From assembly GCA_016795425.1 (NCBI GenBank), contig JAEUHG010000067.1:62001-126000 (forward strand): DNA of 64,000 bases. Reading direction: 5' to 3'. Of this stretch, positions 55,887 through 64,000 are shown one piece after another. A program made the translations under genes and the position numbers. This DNA is from Verrucomicrobiales bacterium. GTDB lineage: Bacteria > Verrucomicrobiota > Verrucomicrobiia > Limisphaerales > CAIMTB01. Position 1 is the first letter of the stretch, and each line of letters opens with the position of its first letter. Below the pieces are notes generated by a model. The model did not search any database. It had not been told where the DNA came from and saw nothing but the letters and a program-made list of their open reading frames with translations.

Positions 55887-57518
55887 TCAAGGATTCTCTC
55901 GAATTCTGTAGAATCGAAACTCCTCGTCCGTATTCACGACCGGCTCGAAGTAGAGATCGCCGTTGGCCTGGAGTGGCGAGAGATTGGAATCGGTCCACGC
56001 AGCGGTCGGGACGGTCAGATTGGGGGAGGTGATGAGCCGAAGATTCGCGGCGCGCTCGGCGCTGACGGGTGAGCCGTCCGCGGTGCCGACCCGCAATTGG
56101 ATTTTGCCCGCGGACGAGACGGAGCCTGGATTCAAGACCAGGGGTTGAGCGGGTTGAGGCATTGAAAGATCGAACGCGGTGCCTTCCAGGGTGCTTCGAA
56201 CATAGAGAATTCCATCATTGATGGCGGGCACGTTCCAACACTTGGGATCGTTGTCCAACGCCTGGAAGATCTCGATGGGCCGGTAGGCTTCAGGACTGAG
56301 TTCAGCCAGGATGATTTTCCCGGAGGCGGTGAGCACCAGTAAGTGGCCGCCCACTTTGAGCACGCTTCCGTAATCGATGAAGTTCGGATCATTGAAGTTG
56401 TCGAGGGCCTGCCAGCGCACGTTGCCGGTGGCGATTTCGACGCAGCGCAGGGAGAGGCTGGACTGGCCAAACACTCCATACACGAAGCCATCATGCTGAA
56501 TGGGACTCGCCCAGTGGAGTTGGTTGGCTGCGCGGCGCTTCCAGAGTTCGGTGGTGGTGAACGATCCGGCCGCCCCCGGTGTGGGAGCATGAATGCGAAC
56601 CGCCCCGGATCCGCTTCCATAAGCGGCCCCGCAGAACACTGTGTCGCCAGCGACCACCGGCGAGGCTGCTGTGGAAGTGGAGTATGGAAGGGAGAATCGC
56701 CACAGGGCGTCGCCGGTATCGGGGCGAACGGACACCAACCCGGTCTGGGTGAAAAAGATCACCTGCAGCACGCCCCCGATCGTGGCTGCGGTGGGAGTCG
56801 CCTGGGTCATGCGATCATCATGATTGCGCCAGGCGGTAGTGCCATCGGTTTTGCGGATGGCGGTGAGTCGGCGCGGACTCGTGTTGGCGTTGACGAAGAT
56901 GAGGTCGCCGATGACGAGCGGGGAGGCGGCGTTCTGCCAGGAGATGACAGTGGCGCCGAGTTCGGTTCGAAAATCGCGCTGCCATAGAACGCGGCCGGTG
57001 GCGGCTTCGAGGCAGTGCAATCGGAGATAGGAGCTGAACACGTAGACCCGATCTCCATCCACGGTGGGGGTCGAGCGGGGGCCGTCGTCGGAGCCGACTC
57101 CGCCGTCCGGGTAATCGGCAAGGTCGAGGTTGGCTGCCCAGAGCTCCTTGCCCGTGGCGGCATCCAGGGCAATGGCGAATTCGCGGCTTTCATTGCCGGT
57201 GCGACGAACAACCTGGGTGAAGAGTCGGCCGCCACCGACGGAAAACGAACTGAGTCCGGCGCCGAGGGGAATGCGCCAGAGTCTGCGTGGGGCTGCTTCG
57301 GACCAATTGGTGCGAATCGCACCCGCGTAGACGCCGTCGTGGCTGTTGCCGCGGTAATGCGTCCAGACGTCGGCGGCCGGGACGGGAGGTGCGACGCCGA
57401 GCAGGGCAAGACCGAGCAGAGCGGACGGCAATCGTCGGACAGCGCTGTTCACGAGGCTAAAGAAAGCCTGCCTCGCCCGAGCCGTCAAAATCTTCCCAAG
57501 AACCGCAGGACACCGCAT
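55887..57518 (-). CDS. exported PQQ-like propeller protein
   Basis: A 543-residue protein with a hydrophobic signal (LPSALLGLALLGVAPPVPAADV). Propeller repeats include FAIALDAATGKELWAANL, RLHCLEAATGRVLWQRDF and LVSVRPDTGDALWRF, resembling PQQ_2-type or quinoprotein-like propellers. No PQQ-binding Trp-docking or catalytic Glu/Asp could be confirmed. The C-terminal 70 residues are beta-rich and end EFRFYRIRENP. The ATG at 57518 lies 3 bp from repeat A copy 4, whose end supplies a GAGGG just upstream. A GTG at 57449 (MNSAVRRLPS) gives a more ordinary signal peptide and is a real alternative. Confidence 0.85.
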   Translation of the reverse strand: MRCPAVLGKILTARARQAFFSLVNSAVRRLPSALLGLALLGVAPPVPAADVWTHYRGNSHDGVYAGAIRTNWSEAAPRRLWRIPLGAGLSSFSVGGGRLFTQVVRRTGNESREFAIALDAATGKELWAANLDLADYPDGGVGSDDGPRSTPTVDGDRVYVFSSYLRLHCLEAATGRVLWQRDFRTELGATVISWQNAASPLVIGDLIFVNANTSPRRLTAIRKTDGTTAWRNHDDRMTQATPTAATIGGVLQVIFFTQTGLVSVRPDTGDALWRFSLPYSTSTAASPVVAGDTVFCGAAYGSGSGAVRIHAPTPGAAGSFTTTELWKRRAANQLHWASPIQHDGFVYGVFGQSSLSLRCVEIATGNVRWQALDNFNDPNFIDYGSVLKVGGHLLVLTASGKIILAELSPEAYRPIEIFQALDNDPKCWNVPAINDGILYVRSTLEGTAFDLSMPQPAQPLVLNPGSVSSAGKIQLRVGTADGSPVSAERAANLRLITSPNLTVPTAAWTDSNLSPLQANGDLYFEPVVNTDEEFRFYRIRENP

Positions 57519-57520
57519 AT

Positions 57521-57598
57521 CCCTCGTCGCAGCGCGAGGAGAGCCACCTGACGGGATTCAATTCCAATCCAGGTGGGCCCTGTCGTGCGGCGACAGGG
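57521..57598 (-). repeat. repeat A, copy 4 (inverted; abuts a start codon)
   Basis: A 78-bp element between pyruvate carboxylase and the propeller gene. In the minus orientation it matches copies 1-3 and 5, with the left hairpin GACAGGG side and the right hairpin GCGACGAGGG side kept, and CCACCTGGATTGGAATTG in the centre. Its last bases GACGAGGG are 2 bp from the ATG of the propeller gene, so it may serve as part of that ribosome binding site. Confidence 0.88.
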
Positions 57599-57627
57599 CA
57601 ATGCCGCCCTGGTTCTTCCTGCCTTCC

Positions 57628-60600
57628 TCAAGGACGCAGCACCAGGAGCAGATCCTTGCTTTGGACGGTGTCGCCGATCTGGACGTGCATTTCCTGGACC
57701 ACGCCATCCGCTGGGGCGGTGACAGTGGTCTGCATCTTCATGGCCTCCATCATGAGCAGTTTGTCGCCTTTGGAGACTTTGTGACCCACGCTGACAGCGA
57801 TGGTGGCGACCAGACCTGGGATGGGGGCCGCCACGTGCAACGGGTTGCCGAGGTCGGCCTTGGGGCGGGCCTTGGCCTGGGGCGTCACCTTCTTGTCGGT
57901 GATGTAGGCCTCACGCGTGATGCCGTTGAGTTCGTAGGTGAGGGTGCGGCGTCCGTCCTTGTCAGGCTCGCTCACATTGACCAATCGGATGATCAGCGTC
58001 TTGCCTTCCTCGATGTGAACACTGACCTCTTCGCCGCGGCGCAGACCGTAGAAGAAGGCGGGCGTCGGCAGGACGCTCACGTCGCTGAACTCGCGCAGTT
58101 GCCGCGCAAACTCCAGGAAGACCTGGGGATACATCAGGTAGCTGTAGACGTCGCTTTCGGTGGGGTCGTGCCGCAGTTTTTCGGCAAGCTCCTGTCGAAC
58201 CTTCGAGAGATCCGCGGGGGCGGCTGAGTCGACGCGTTTGCCGGACGTCTCCGCCTGATAACGGGCGCGGGCCTCGCGGAACCGCTTGTCGCCAAGAACG
58301 ACGCGCCAGACCTCCTCGGGCCAACCCCCTTCGGGCCAGCCGAGGCCGCCCGACAGCATGTCGATGACACTCTCAGGAAAGGGAGTGGAACCGGGGTCGA
58401 GGTTAACGACGTCGGCCGCGCGGATGCCGCGGCTGAAGAGGAATAGCGCCATGTCACCGACGACCTTGCTCGAGGGCGTCACCTTGACGATGTCGCCGAA
58501 GAGTTGGTTGACGTCGGCGTAGGTGCGCGCGATTTCGGGCCAGCGGTGCGAGACTCCCATGCTGGCGGCTTGTTCCTTGAGATTGGTGTATTGGCCACCG
58601 GGCATTTCGTGGAGGTACACCTCGGCCGAACCGGTCTTGGGAGCGGTATCGAACGGCGCGTAATACTCCCGGACCTTCTCCCAGTAGTCGGAAAATTCGT
58701 TCAACGCGTCGAGATCCAGGCGGGTATCGCGGGGTTGGCCCTGGAGGGCGGCGACGATGGAATTGAGATTGGGCTGGCTGGTGGAACCGCTCATCGAGGC
58801 GATGGCGAGATCCACGACATTCACCTGCGACTCACAGGCGTTGAGAATCGCGGCGGCTTGGACGCCGGAGGCGTCGTGGGTGTGGAAGTGGATGGGGAGG
58901 CCGACTTCTTCCCGGAGCGCTCGCACCAGTTTTCGGGCGGCATAAGGGCGGCAAAGTCCGGCCATGTCCTTGATGGCCAGGAAGTGCGCCCCCATACGTT
59001 CCAGTTCCTTGGCGAGCCTGACGTAATACTGGAGGGAAAACTTGTCGCGACGCGTGTCGAGAATGTTTCCGGCGTAACACAGGGCGGCTTCGCAGATGGC
59101 ATGCGTCTTTTGAACGGCCTCCATCGCCACCTTGAGGTTCGGCAGGTAATTCAGCGAATCGAAGATGCGGAAGATGTCGACGCCGGCTTCGGCGGCATGG
59201 GTCACAAAACCCGCCACCACGTTGTTCGGGTAGTTCGAATACCCGACGGCGTTGGAACCGCGAAACAGCATCTGGAAGCAGATGTTCGGAATCCGTTTTC
59301 GCAGTTCGCGCAACCGGACCCAGGGGTCCTCGTTGAGGAACCGCATGGTGGTGTCAAAGGTGGCGCCGCCCCACAGTTCCAGGGAGAAGAGGCCGGAGTC
59401 GAGGTGACCGAGTCGGCGGGCCACCGCCGGCGCACAGGCCAGCATGTCGTAGGTGCGGACCCGCGTGGCCATGAGCGATTGATGGGCGTCGCGGAAGGTC
59501 GTGTCGGTGACCAGCAACCGCTTCTGCTTGAGGGTCCACTCGGCGAATTTCTTGGGACCCAACTCCACTAACAGGTCCCGCGTGCCCTTGGGTGGGAGCG
59601 CCGTGTGGTCGAAGGTCGGCACCGGCGCGGCGTCAAACGGCTTGGACGGCTTGTAGCCTTTGGCGTGCGGGTTGCCGTTGACGATGATGTTGCCGACAAA
59701 ATTCAGCAGCTTGGTGGCGCGGTCGCGGCGTGGCGCGAAGGCGAAGAGCTCCGGGCTGGTGTCAATCAGCGTCGTCGTCGCCTGACCGGTGCGAAACTCC
59801 CGGTGGGCGATCACATTTTCCAGAAAGGGGATGTTGGTCTTCACCCCACGGATGCGGAACTCGCGAAGGGCCCGATCCATGCGGTCGCAAGCCAGATCGA
59901 ACGAGTGGCCGCTGGCGATGACCTTGACCAGCATGGAGTCGTAGAACGGCGTGATGACCGCACCGGAGTATCCCATGCCGCCATCCAGACGCAGGCCGAA
60001 GCCGCCGGGTGAACGGTAGGCCAGGATGCGGCCGTAGTCCGGGGTGAACTTGTTCTCCGGATCCTCCGTGGTGACGCGACACTGGATGGCGAATCCATCG
60101 CGCCGGATCTTGTCCTGGGCAGGGAGTCCGACCTCGGGCGAATCCAGCCGATGACCCTGGGCAATGAGGATCTGGGATCGGACGAGGTCGATGCCGGTGA
60201 TGACTTCCGTCACGGTGTGTTCGACCTGGATCCGGGGGTTCATCTCGATGAAGAACCATTCGTGGCGATCGAGATCGTAAAGGAACTCGATGGTGCCGGC
60301 GTTGTCATACCGGATCTCGCGGGCCATGCGCGCCGCTGCCTCGCAGAGTTCGGTGATGACGGAGTCCGGCAGCCCGTAACTGGGAGCGACTTCGACGACC
60401 TTCTGGTGGCGCCGCTGCACCGAGCAGTCGCGCTCATGGAGATGCAGAACGTTGCCGTGGCGATCGCCGAGGATCTGCACCTCGAGATGCTTGGCGCGGG
60501 GAATGTACTTCTCGAGGAATACCGCGGGATTGCCGAAGGCGCGCCCGGCCTCGGTCTGGGCTTCATCGAGGAGCTGCGAGAGATCGCCGGGTTTGGTGAC

Positions 60601-61185
60601 CACGCGCATGCCCCGTCCACCACCGCCGAACGCCGCCTTGATGATGAGCGGAAACCCAATGGCTTTGGCCGCCTTGAGCGCTTCGTCGCGGTCGGTGATC
60701 GGTTCCTTGGTGCCAGGCAGGGTGGGCACGTTGATCCGTTCCGCCAACGCCCGCGCGGCGGTCTTGTCACCCATCATGTCCAGCAGCTCGGGGCGCGGTC
60801 CCACGAACGTGACCCCAGCCTTGGCGCACGCCCGGGCGAACTCGGCATTCTCGCTGAGAAACCCGTAGCCCGGGTGAACGGCGTCGACCCCCTTTTCGAC
60901 GGCAAGCGCGACGATGCTCGGAATGTCGAGGTAGGCGGCGACCGGACCTTTGCCGGCACCGACGAGGTAGGACTCATCGGCCTTGAACCGGTGCATGCAG
61001 AACCGGTCTTCCTGGGCGAAGATGGCGACGGTCCGAGTGCCGAGCTCGGAGGCGGCCCGGAAGATGCGGATGGCGATCTCCGATCGGTTCGCGGCCATCA
61101 ACTTCTGAAACCGCCGGGGGGTGGTGTCGGTGCCCGGAGGGATGGGGGACGGGGCGGAACTCGGTTTTGCTGCGCGTCGGGCCAT
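57628..61185 (-). CDS. pyc: pyruvate carboxylase
   Basis: A single-chain, biotin-dependent anaplerotic enzyme of 1185 residues making oxaloacetate from pyruvate, bicarbonate and ATP. Biotin carboxylase domain (about 25-480: VHPGYGFLSENAEFA, AFGGGGRGMRVV, FIEMNPRIQVEHTVTE), carboxyltransferase domain (about 560-860: DTTFRDAHQSLMATRVRT, LELWGGATFDT with metal-binding HFHTHDASG), central PC-specific region, and biotinyl domain with MMEAMKMQT (Lys about 1147). Start taken at the ATG at 61185 (MARRAAKPS); the frame is open to 61293. The N-terminal 25 residues are a low-complexity extension. One full-length gene, unlike the split forms of some archaea. Confidence 0.96.
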   Translation of the reverse strand: MARRAAKPSSAPSPIPPGTDTTPRRFQKLMAANRSEIAIRIFRAASELGTRTVAIFAQEDRFCMHRFKADESYLVGAGKGPVAAYLDIPSIVALAVEKGVDAVHPGYGFLSENAEFARACAKAGVTFVGPRPELLDMMGDKTAARALAERINVPTLPGTKEPITDRDEALKAAKAIGFPLIIKAAFGGGGRGMRVVTKPGDLSQLLDEAQTEAGRAFGNPAVFLEKYIPRAKHLEVQILGDRHGNVLHLHERDCSVQRRHQKVVEVAPSYGLPDSVITELCEAAARMAREIRYDNAGTIEFLYDLDRHEWFFIEMNPRIQVEHTVTEVITGIDLVRSQILIAQGHRLDSPEVGLPAQDKIRRDGFAIQCRVTTEDPENKFTPDYGRILAYRSPGGFGLRLDGGMGYSGAVITPFYDSMLVKVIASGHSFDLACDRMDRALREFRIRGVKTNIPFLENVIAHREFRTGQATTTLIDTSPELFAFAPRRDRATKLLNFVGNIIVNGNPHAKGYKPSKPFDAAPVPTFDHTALPPKGTRDLLVELGPKKFAEWTLKQKRLLVTDTTFRDAHQSLMATRVRTYDMLACAPAVARRLGHLDSGLFSLELWGGATFDTTMRFLNEDPWVRLRELRKRIPNICFQMLFRGSNAVGYSNYPNNVVAGFVTHAAEAGVDIFRIFDSLNYLPNLKVAMEAVQKTHAICEAALCYAGNILDTRRDKFSLQYYVRLAKELERMGAHFLAIKDMAGLCRPYAARKLVRALREEVGLPIHFHTHDASGVQAAAILNACESQVNVVDLAIASMSGSTSQPNLNSIVAALQGQPRDTRLDLDALNEFSDYWEKVREYYAPFDTAPKTGSAEVYLHEMPGGQYTNLKEQAASMGVSHRWPEIARTYADVNQLFGDIVKVTPSSKVVGDMALFLFSRGIRAADVVNLDPGSTPFPESVIDMLSGGLGWPEGGWPEEVWRVVLGDKRFREARARYQAETSGKRVDSAAPADLSKVRQELAEKLRHDPTESDVYSYLMYPQVFLEFARQLREFSDVSVLPTPAFFYGLRRGEEVSVHIEEGKTLIIRLVNVSEPDKDGRRTLTYELNGITREAYITDKKVTPQAKARPKADLGNPLHVAAPIPGLVATIAVSVGHKVSKGDKLLMMEAMKMQTTVTAPADGVVQEMHVQIGDTVQSKDLLLVLRP

Positions 61186-61322
61186 AAAGCGCGAGGATGC
61201 TACGGACGGCGGGCCGTGGCGGGAAGCGGGAAGCGGTTGCCTGAGTCGGAAACGCGTGCTGAGGGGGGGCGAAGTGTTCCAAATTTTGGACACCTATTGG
61301 GCCTTGAAGCAGGTTGGGACTG

Positions 61323-61400
61323 CCTTGTCGCAGCGCGACAGGGCCCACCTAAGTCGGAATTGAATCCAGTGAGGTGGCCCTCCTCGCGCTGCGACGAGGG
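61323..61400 (+). repeat. repeat A, copy 5
   Basis: A 78-bp element in the 354-bp gap 61186-61539 between the divergent pyc and grpE genes. Left hairpin CCTTGTCGC with GCGACAGGG around AGC, right CCCTCCTCGC with GCGACGAGGG around GCT, centre CCACCT...AGGTGG. The tail GTGCTGGGTT then GGCAGGTTCATGGAGAGG is shared with other copies. A 10-bp palindrome GGTTGCAACC at 61479-61488 lies about 50 bp before grpE. No CIRCE heat-shock element and no gene were seen in the gap. Confidence 0.9.
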
Positions 61401-61539
61401 GTGCTGGGTTGGCAGGTTCATGGAGAGGAATCGGAGGCGCGAGGGTGCCGGGGTGGAGGGGACAGTCCCGGTGAGGCTGGTTGCAACCGAACGGCTGCCA
61501 TGTAATCTTCGCGGTCCTGTGTTTTTTCGGAAGTCGGGT

Positions 61540-62103
61540 ATGAGCAACGAACCTATTGAGACCGAAGCGGCAACGGTCCCTGAATCTTCAGGCGCTGTGC
61601 CGGAGCCCTCCCCTGTATCGCCCGAGGAACTGGCCGCCTTGCGTGAGAAGTCGGCTCAGGCGGACGCCTTTAAGGACCGTTACCTGCGGGCCGTGGCGGA
61701 TCTTGAGAATTTCCGGAAGCGCGCGGCGCGCGAGCGACAGGAGGCGGTGCAATACGCCAACCAATCCCTCATGGAAAAGCTGGTGCCCGCCCTCGACAAC
61801 CTCGATATGGCCCTTTCGGCGGTCAGTGCGGCATCGGCGTCCGGCGCCTCGGCGGATTCCCTGCGGACCGGGGTCGAAATGGTTCTGGCCCAGGTGAAAG
61901 GGGCTCTGAAGGATGCCGGCCTGGAGGAAATCGACGCCCTCGGGCAGCCATTCGATCCGGCCTGGCACGAGGCGGTTTCCCAACAGGAAACGGCCGATGT
62001 TCCCGACGGCCAAGTGGTTCAGCAGCTGCGCAAGGGGTACCGCCTGCAACAGCGCTTGGTCAGGCCTGCGACCGTGGTGGTGGCCCGGACGCCTCAAAGC
62101 TGA
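61540..62103 (+). CDS. grpE: nucleotide exchange factor GrpE
   Basis: A 187-residue co-chaperone that releases ADP from DnaK. An acidic, Pro-rich N-terminus is followed by the long helix (DRYLRAVADLENFRKRAARE) and the C-terminal beta domain with AWHEAVSQQET and QQLRKGYRLQQRLVRPATVVVA. The frame is open antisense through pyc, but MSNEPIETEAAT at 61540 is the natural start. It lies 3 bp before dnaJ; no dnaK in the window. Confidence 0.95.
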   Translation: MSNEPIETEAATVPESSGAVPEPSPVSPEELAALREKSAQADAFKDRYLRAVADLENFRKRAARERQEAVQYANQSLMEKLVPALDNLDMALSAVSAASASGASADSLRTGVEMVLAQVKGALKDAGLEEIDALGQPFDPAWHEAVSQQETADVPDGQVVQQLRKGYRLQQRLVRPATVVVARTPQS

Positions 62104-62106
62104 GCC

Positions 62107-63252
62107 ATGGCCAAACGCGATTACTACGAGGTGCTGGGCGTCGAGAAGGGGGCTTCGGCGGACGACATTAAGAAGGTCTACCGGAAGCTGGCTCTCAAGT
62201 ATCATCCCGACAAGAACCCAGGCGACAAGGTGGCGGAGGAGAAGTTCAAGGAATTGAGCGAGGCGTACGAAGTCCTGAGCGATCCCCAGAAGCGGGCGGC
62301 TTTTGATGAATACGGCCATGCGGCCTTCGATCCGCGGGCACGCGCCGCAGGTCGCGGAGCTCCTGGCGGCGGCGGGTTCCATGATCCCTTTGAGATCTTT
62401 CGTGAGGTGTTCGGAAATAGCGGGGGCATCTTCAGCGAGTTATTCGGCGAGGGGCGGGCGGCAGATCCCACGGCACCGGCGCGCGGTGCGGACCTCCGTT
62501 TCGATCTCCAGATCACGCTCGAAGAGGCGGTGCTCGGCGCGGAAAAGGAATTGAACCTCACTCGGCCCGAAACCTGTGACCAGTGTCACGGACGTGGTGC
62601 CGAGGCGGGATCGGCGCTGAAGCCGTGTGTCACCTGCGGTGGGCGCGGCCAGGTGGAGACTTCGCGGGGTATTTTCCGCATCGCCCAGACCTGCCCGCGC
62701 TGCGAAGGCGCCGGACGCGTCATTGAAAAGCCGTGCCGCGCCTGCCGCGGCTCCGGGCGCAAGGACAAGTCCTCCAAAGTGAAGATCCGCATTCCGGCAG
62801 GCGTGGATACCGGCACGCGCCTGCGGTCGATGGGCAACGGCGAAGGCGGCCTTCGCGGCGGGCCATCGGGCGATCTTTACGTCATTTTGCATGTCCGGGA
62901 GCACGAGATTTTCCGGCGCGAAGACGACGACCTGCTCTGTGACGTGCCGATCAGTTTCGTGCAGGCGGCCTTGGGGGCTGAGATCGAGGTGCCGACCTTG
63001 TCGGGTCGGGCATCGATTCGCATTCCCGCCGGCACCCAACCCGGGACGGTGTTCCGCCTGAAAGGCAAAGGCGTGAAGAACCTTCAGGGGCTTGGGTATG
63101 GCGATCTGTTGGTGCGCGTCGCACTGGAGGTTCCGACCCATCTGTCGTCGGCGCAGCGGGGCAAGCTCGAGGAGTTTGCCGCGTTGTGTGACAACAACAG
63201 TCATCCCCAGGCGAAATCCTTCTTCGAGCGCGCCAAGGAGTTCTTCAAGTAA
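62107..63252 (+). CDS. dnaJ: chaperone protein DnaJ
   Basis: A 381-residue type I Hsp40. J-domain with HPD ([11 protein letters not shown], about 32-40), Gly/Phe-rich region, four zinc-finger repeats of CxxCxGxG type ([37 protein letters not shown]) and the substrate-binding C-terminal domains. It delivers clients to DnaK and stimulates its ATPase. The ATG is 3 bp after the grpE stop. The zinc repeats are complete. Confidence 0.97.
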   Translation: MAKRDYYEVLGVEKGASADDIKKVYRKLALKYHPDKNPGDKVAEEKFKELSEAYEVLSDPQKRAAFDEYGHAAFDPRARAAGRGAPGGGGFHDPFEIFREVFGNSGGIFSELFGEGRAADPTAPARGADLRFDLQITLEEAVLGAEKELNLTRPETCDQCHGRGAEAGSALKPCVTCGGRGQVETSRGIFRIAQTCPRCEGAGRVIEKPCRACRGSGRKDKSSKVKIRIPAGVDTGTRLRSMGNGEGGLRGGPSGDLYVILHVREHEIFRREDDDLLCDVPISFVQAALGAEIEVPTLSGRASIRIPAGTQPGTVFRLKGKGVKNLQGLGYGDLLVRVALEVPTHLSSAQRGKLEEFAALCDNNSHPQAKSFFERAKEFFK

Positions 63253-63305
63253 CGACGGTGACCCGGCGTGCCGGGCGGCTCACTCGAGATCCAGGTCCAC
63301 TACCC

Positions 63306-64000
63306 GTGCATCGATTCTTCGTCGCCCCGGAGCAGGTCGGCGCCGAGCGGGTCACCCTCGACTCCGACGAGAGCCATCACGCGATCAAGGTGCTTCGGCT
63401 CCAATACGGGGACACCGTTGAGTTGCTGGACGGTGCGGGCCGCATTCTCGAGGGGCGGATCGCTTCCACCGACCGGCGTGCCGTGGGGATTGAAGTGAGT
63501 CAGGTTCGCCGGCAGCCGGCGCCGCCTCCGGTCGCCCTGGCGCCCGCTCTGATCAAGGGGCGGGCCATGGATTGGATGATCCAAAAGGCGACTGAACTCG
63601 GGGCAACCGCCATTTCTCCCCTGGTGCTGGATCGATCGGTGGTGCGCGTCGCTGCCACCGAGGCGGACACCTGGATGGGCGGTTGGCGGACCACTTGCCT
63701 GGAAGCCTGCAAACAGTGTGGCAACGCCTGGATGCCTCGACTGGATCCGCCTCGAACCCTGGAGGCGTTTCTGCACCGTCGACGGCCGGGATTGCTGGTG
63801 GTGGCGAGCTTGCTTCCCGAGGCCGGCGAGGCGCGCCGAATTCTGAATTCGACGGAGGCTGTCGAAACGGTGACGTTGGTGATCGGCCCGGAGGGGGACT
63901 TCTCCGAGCGCGAGTCGGCGGCGTTGTTGGCCGCCGGGGCCCGGCCAATGAGTCTTGGGCCGCTGGTCCTTCGGGCCGAAACCGCCGCAACCGCTGGCCT
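63306..64000 (+). CDS. rsmE: 16S rRNA m3U1498 methyltransferase RsmE, 3' end outside window
   Basis: A gene cut by the window end; 231 codons are visible. It begins with GTG giving MHRFFVAPEQVGAERVTLD, typical of RsmE, followed by the PUA-like N-terminal domain (HHAIKVLRLQYGDTVELLDG). The SPOUT methyltransferase segments seen are IQKATELGATAISPLVLDRSV, CLEACKQCGNAWMP and VIGPEGDFSERE. The knot-forming SLGPLVLRAETAATAG is just reached at the window end. It methylates N3 of U1498 in 16S rRNA. It starts 53 bp after the dnaJ stop, which is a common gene order. Confidence 0.93.
   Translation, partial: MHRFFVAPEQVGAERVTLDSDESHHAIKVLRLQYGDTVELLDGAGRILEGRIASTDRRAVGIEVSQVRRQPAPPPVALAPALIKGRAMDWMIQKATELGATAISPLVLDRSVVRVAATEADTWMGGWRTTCLEACKQCGNAWMPRLDPPRTLEAFLHRRRPGLLVVASLLPEAGEARRILNSTEAVETVTLVIGPEGDFSERESAALLAAGARPMSLGPLVLRAETAATAG

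Noticed and set aside
60151..61539. Long plus-strand frame upstream of grpE
   Set aside because: It runs antisense to pyruvate carboxylase and through repeat A copy 5; GrpE begins at 61540.
61186..61539. CIRCE or other heat-shock operator before grpE
   Set aside because: No TTAGCACTC-like inverted repeat found; the GGTTGCAACC palindrome is too short to name.
1..64000. tRNA, rRNA, CRISPR, prophage or IS elements
   Set aside because: No such structure or transposase/integrase-type protein was seen in the translated frames or intergenic DNA, though a covariance search was not possible.

Overview
This window is a 64 kb piece of a GC-rich bacterial chromosome, most likely from Verrucomicrobiota (Limisphaerales/Pedosphaera-like). 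Several gene families common in that group point the same way: a PSCyt1/DUF1549/LamG/DUF1553 protein paired with a DUF1501 Tat protein, ThuA-like and TIM-barrel secreted enzymes, a pseudopilin-like protein, a PEP-CTERM protein, a lamin-tail/CotH giant protein, PQQ-type propellers and an LpxC-FabZ fusion. The lpx genes imply a Gram-negative envelope. I saw no rRNA, tRNA, CRISPR array, phage or IS transposase.

Layout. 0.1-1.4 kb: purB. 7.5-1.5 kb, minus strand: a sigma-54 response regulator and a histidine kinase, then a DUF4160 gene, a membrane-fusion protein and two MacB/LolD-type ATPases. Good -24/-12 elements lie before the regulator and before the DUF4160/efflux block, and no permease gene is present. 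7.7-9.8 kb: an FmdB zinc-ribbon protein and a phosphohexomutase. 9.9-17.8 kb, minus: DUF1501, PSCyt/DUF1553, a HAD phosphatase and a TPR protein. 18.2-22.4 kb, minus: acetyl-CoA synthetase, a Na+/H+ antiporter-like protein and ferritin. 22.5-32.0 kb, minus: a CHAT protease-like protein and a 2325-residue CotH/lamin-tail protein.

32.1-37.2 kb: a Gfo/Idh/MocA oxidoreductase, then (minus) a propeller protein coupled to a ROK kinase, and a beta-carbonic anhydrase. 37.7-42.7 kb, plus: lpxC-fabZ, lpxA, a low-complexity RRDEPRD/RG-box protein and a Tat-exported TIM-barrel protein. 46.8-42.7 kb, minus: htpG, a methyltransferase and an Rsm22/METTL17-like protein. 49.2-47.0 kb, minus: ThuA coupled to a discoidin/glutamine-amidotransferase-like protein. 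55.6-49.3 kb, minus: a three-propeller 1540-residue protein, a PEP-CTERM protein and a pseudopilin-like protein. 61.2-55.9 kb, minus: pyruvate carboxylase then a PQQ-type propeller protein. 61.5-64 kb, plus: grpE, dnaJ and the 5' part of rsmE.

Two families of structured non-coding repeats are scattered between genes. Family A is a 78-bp element with three predicted hairpins (five copies); one copy overlaps the end of the phosphohexomutase gene and another abuts a start codon. Family B consists of GCGGCAG-type double hairpins, including two tandem ~200-bp units before lpxC, the first bounded by perfect 18-bp inverted repeats. These repeats, the sigma-54 efflux operon without a permease, and the repetitive protein beside lpxA are the least ordinary parts of the window.
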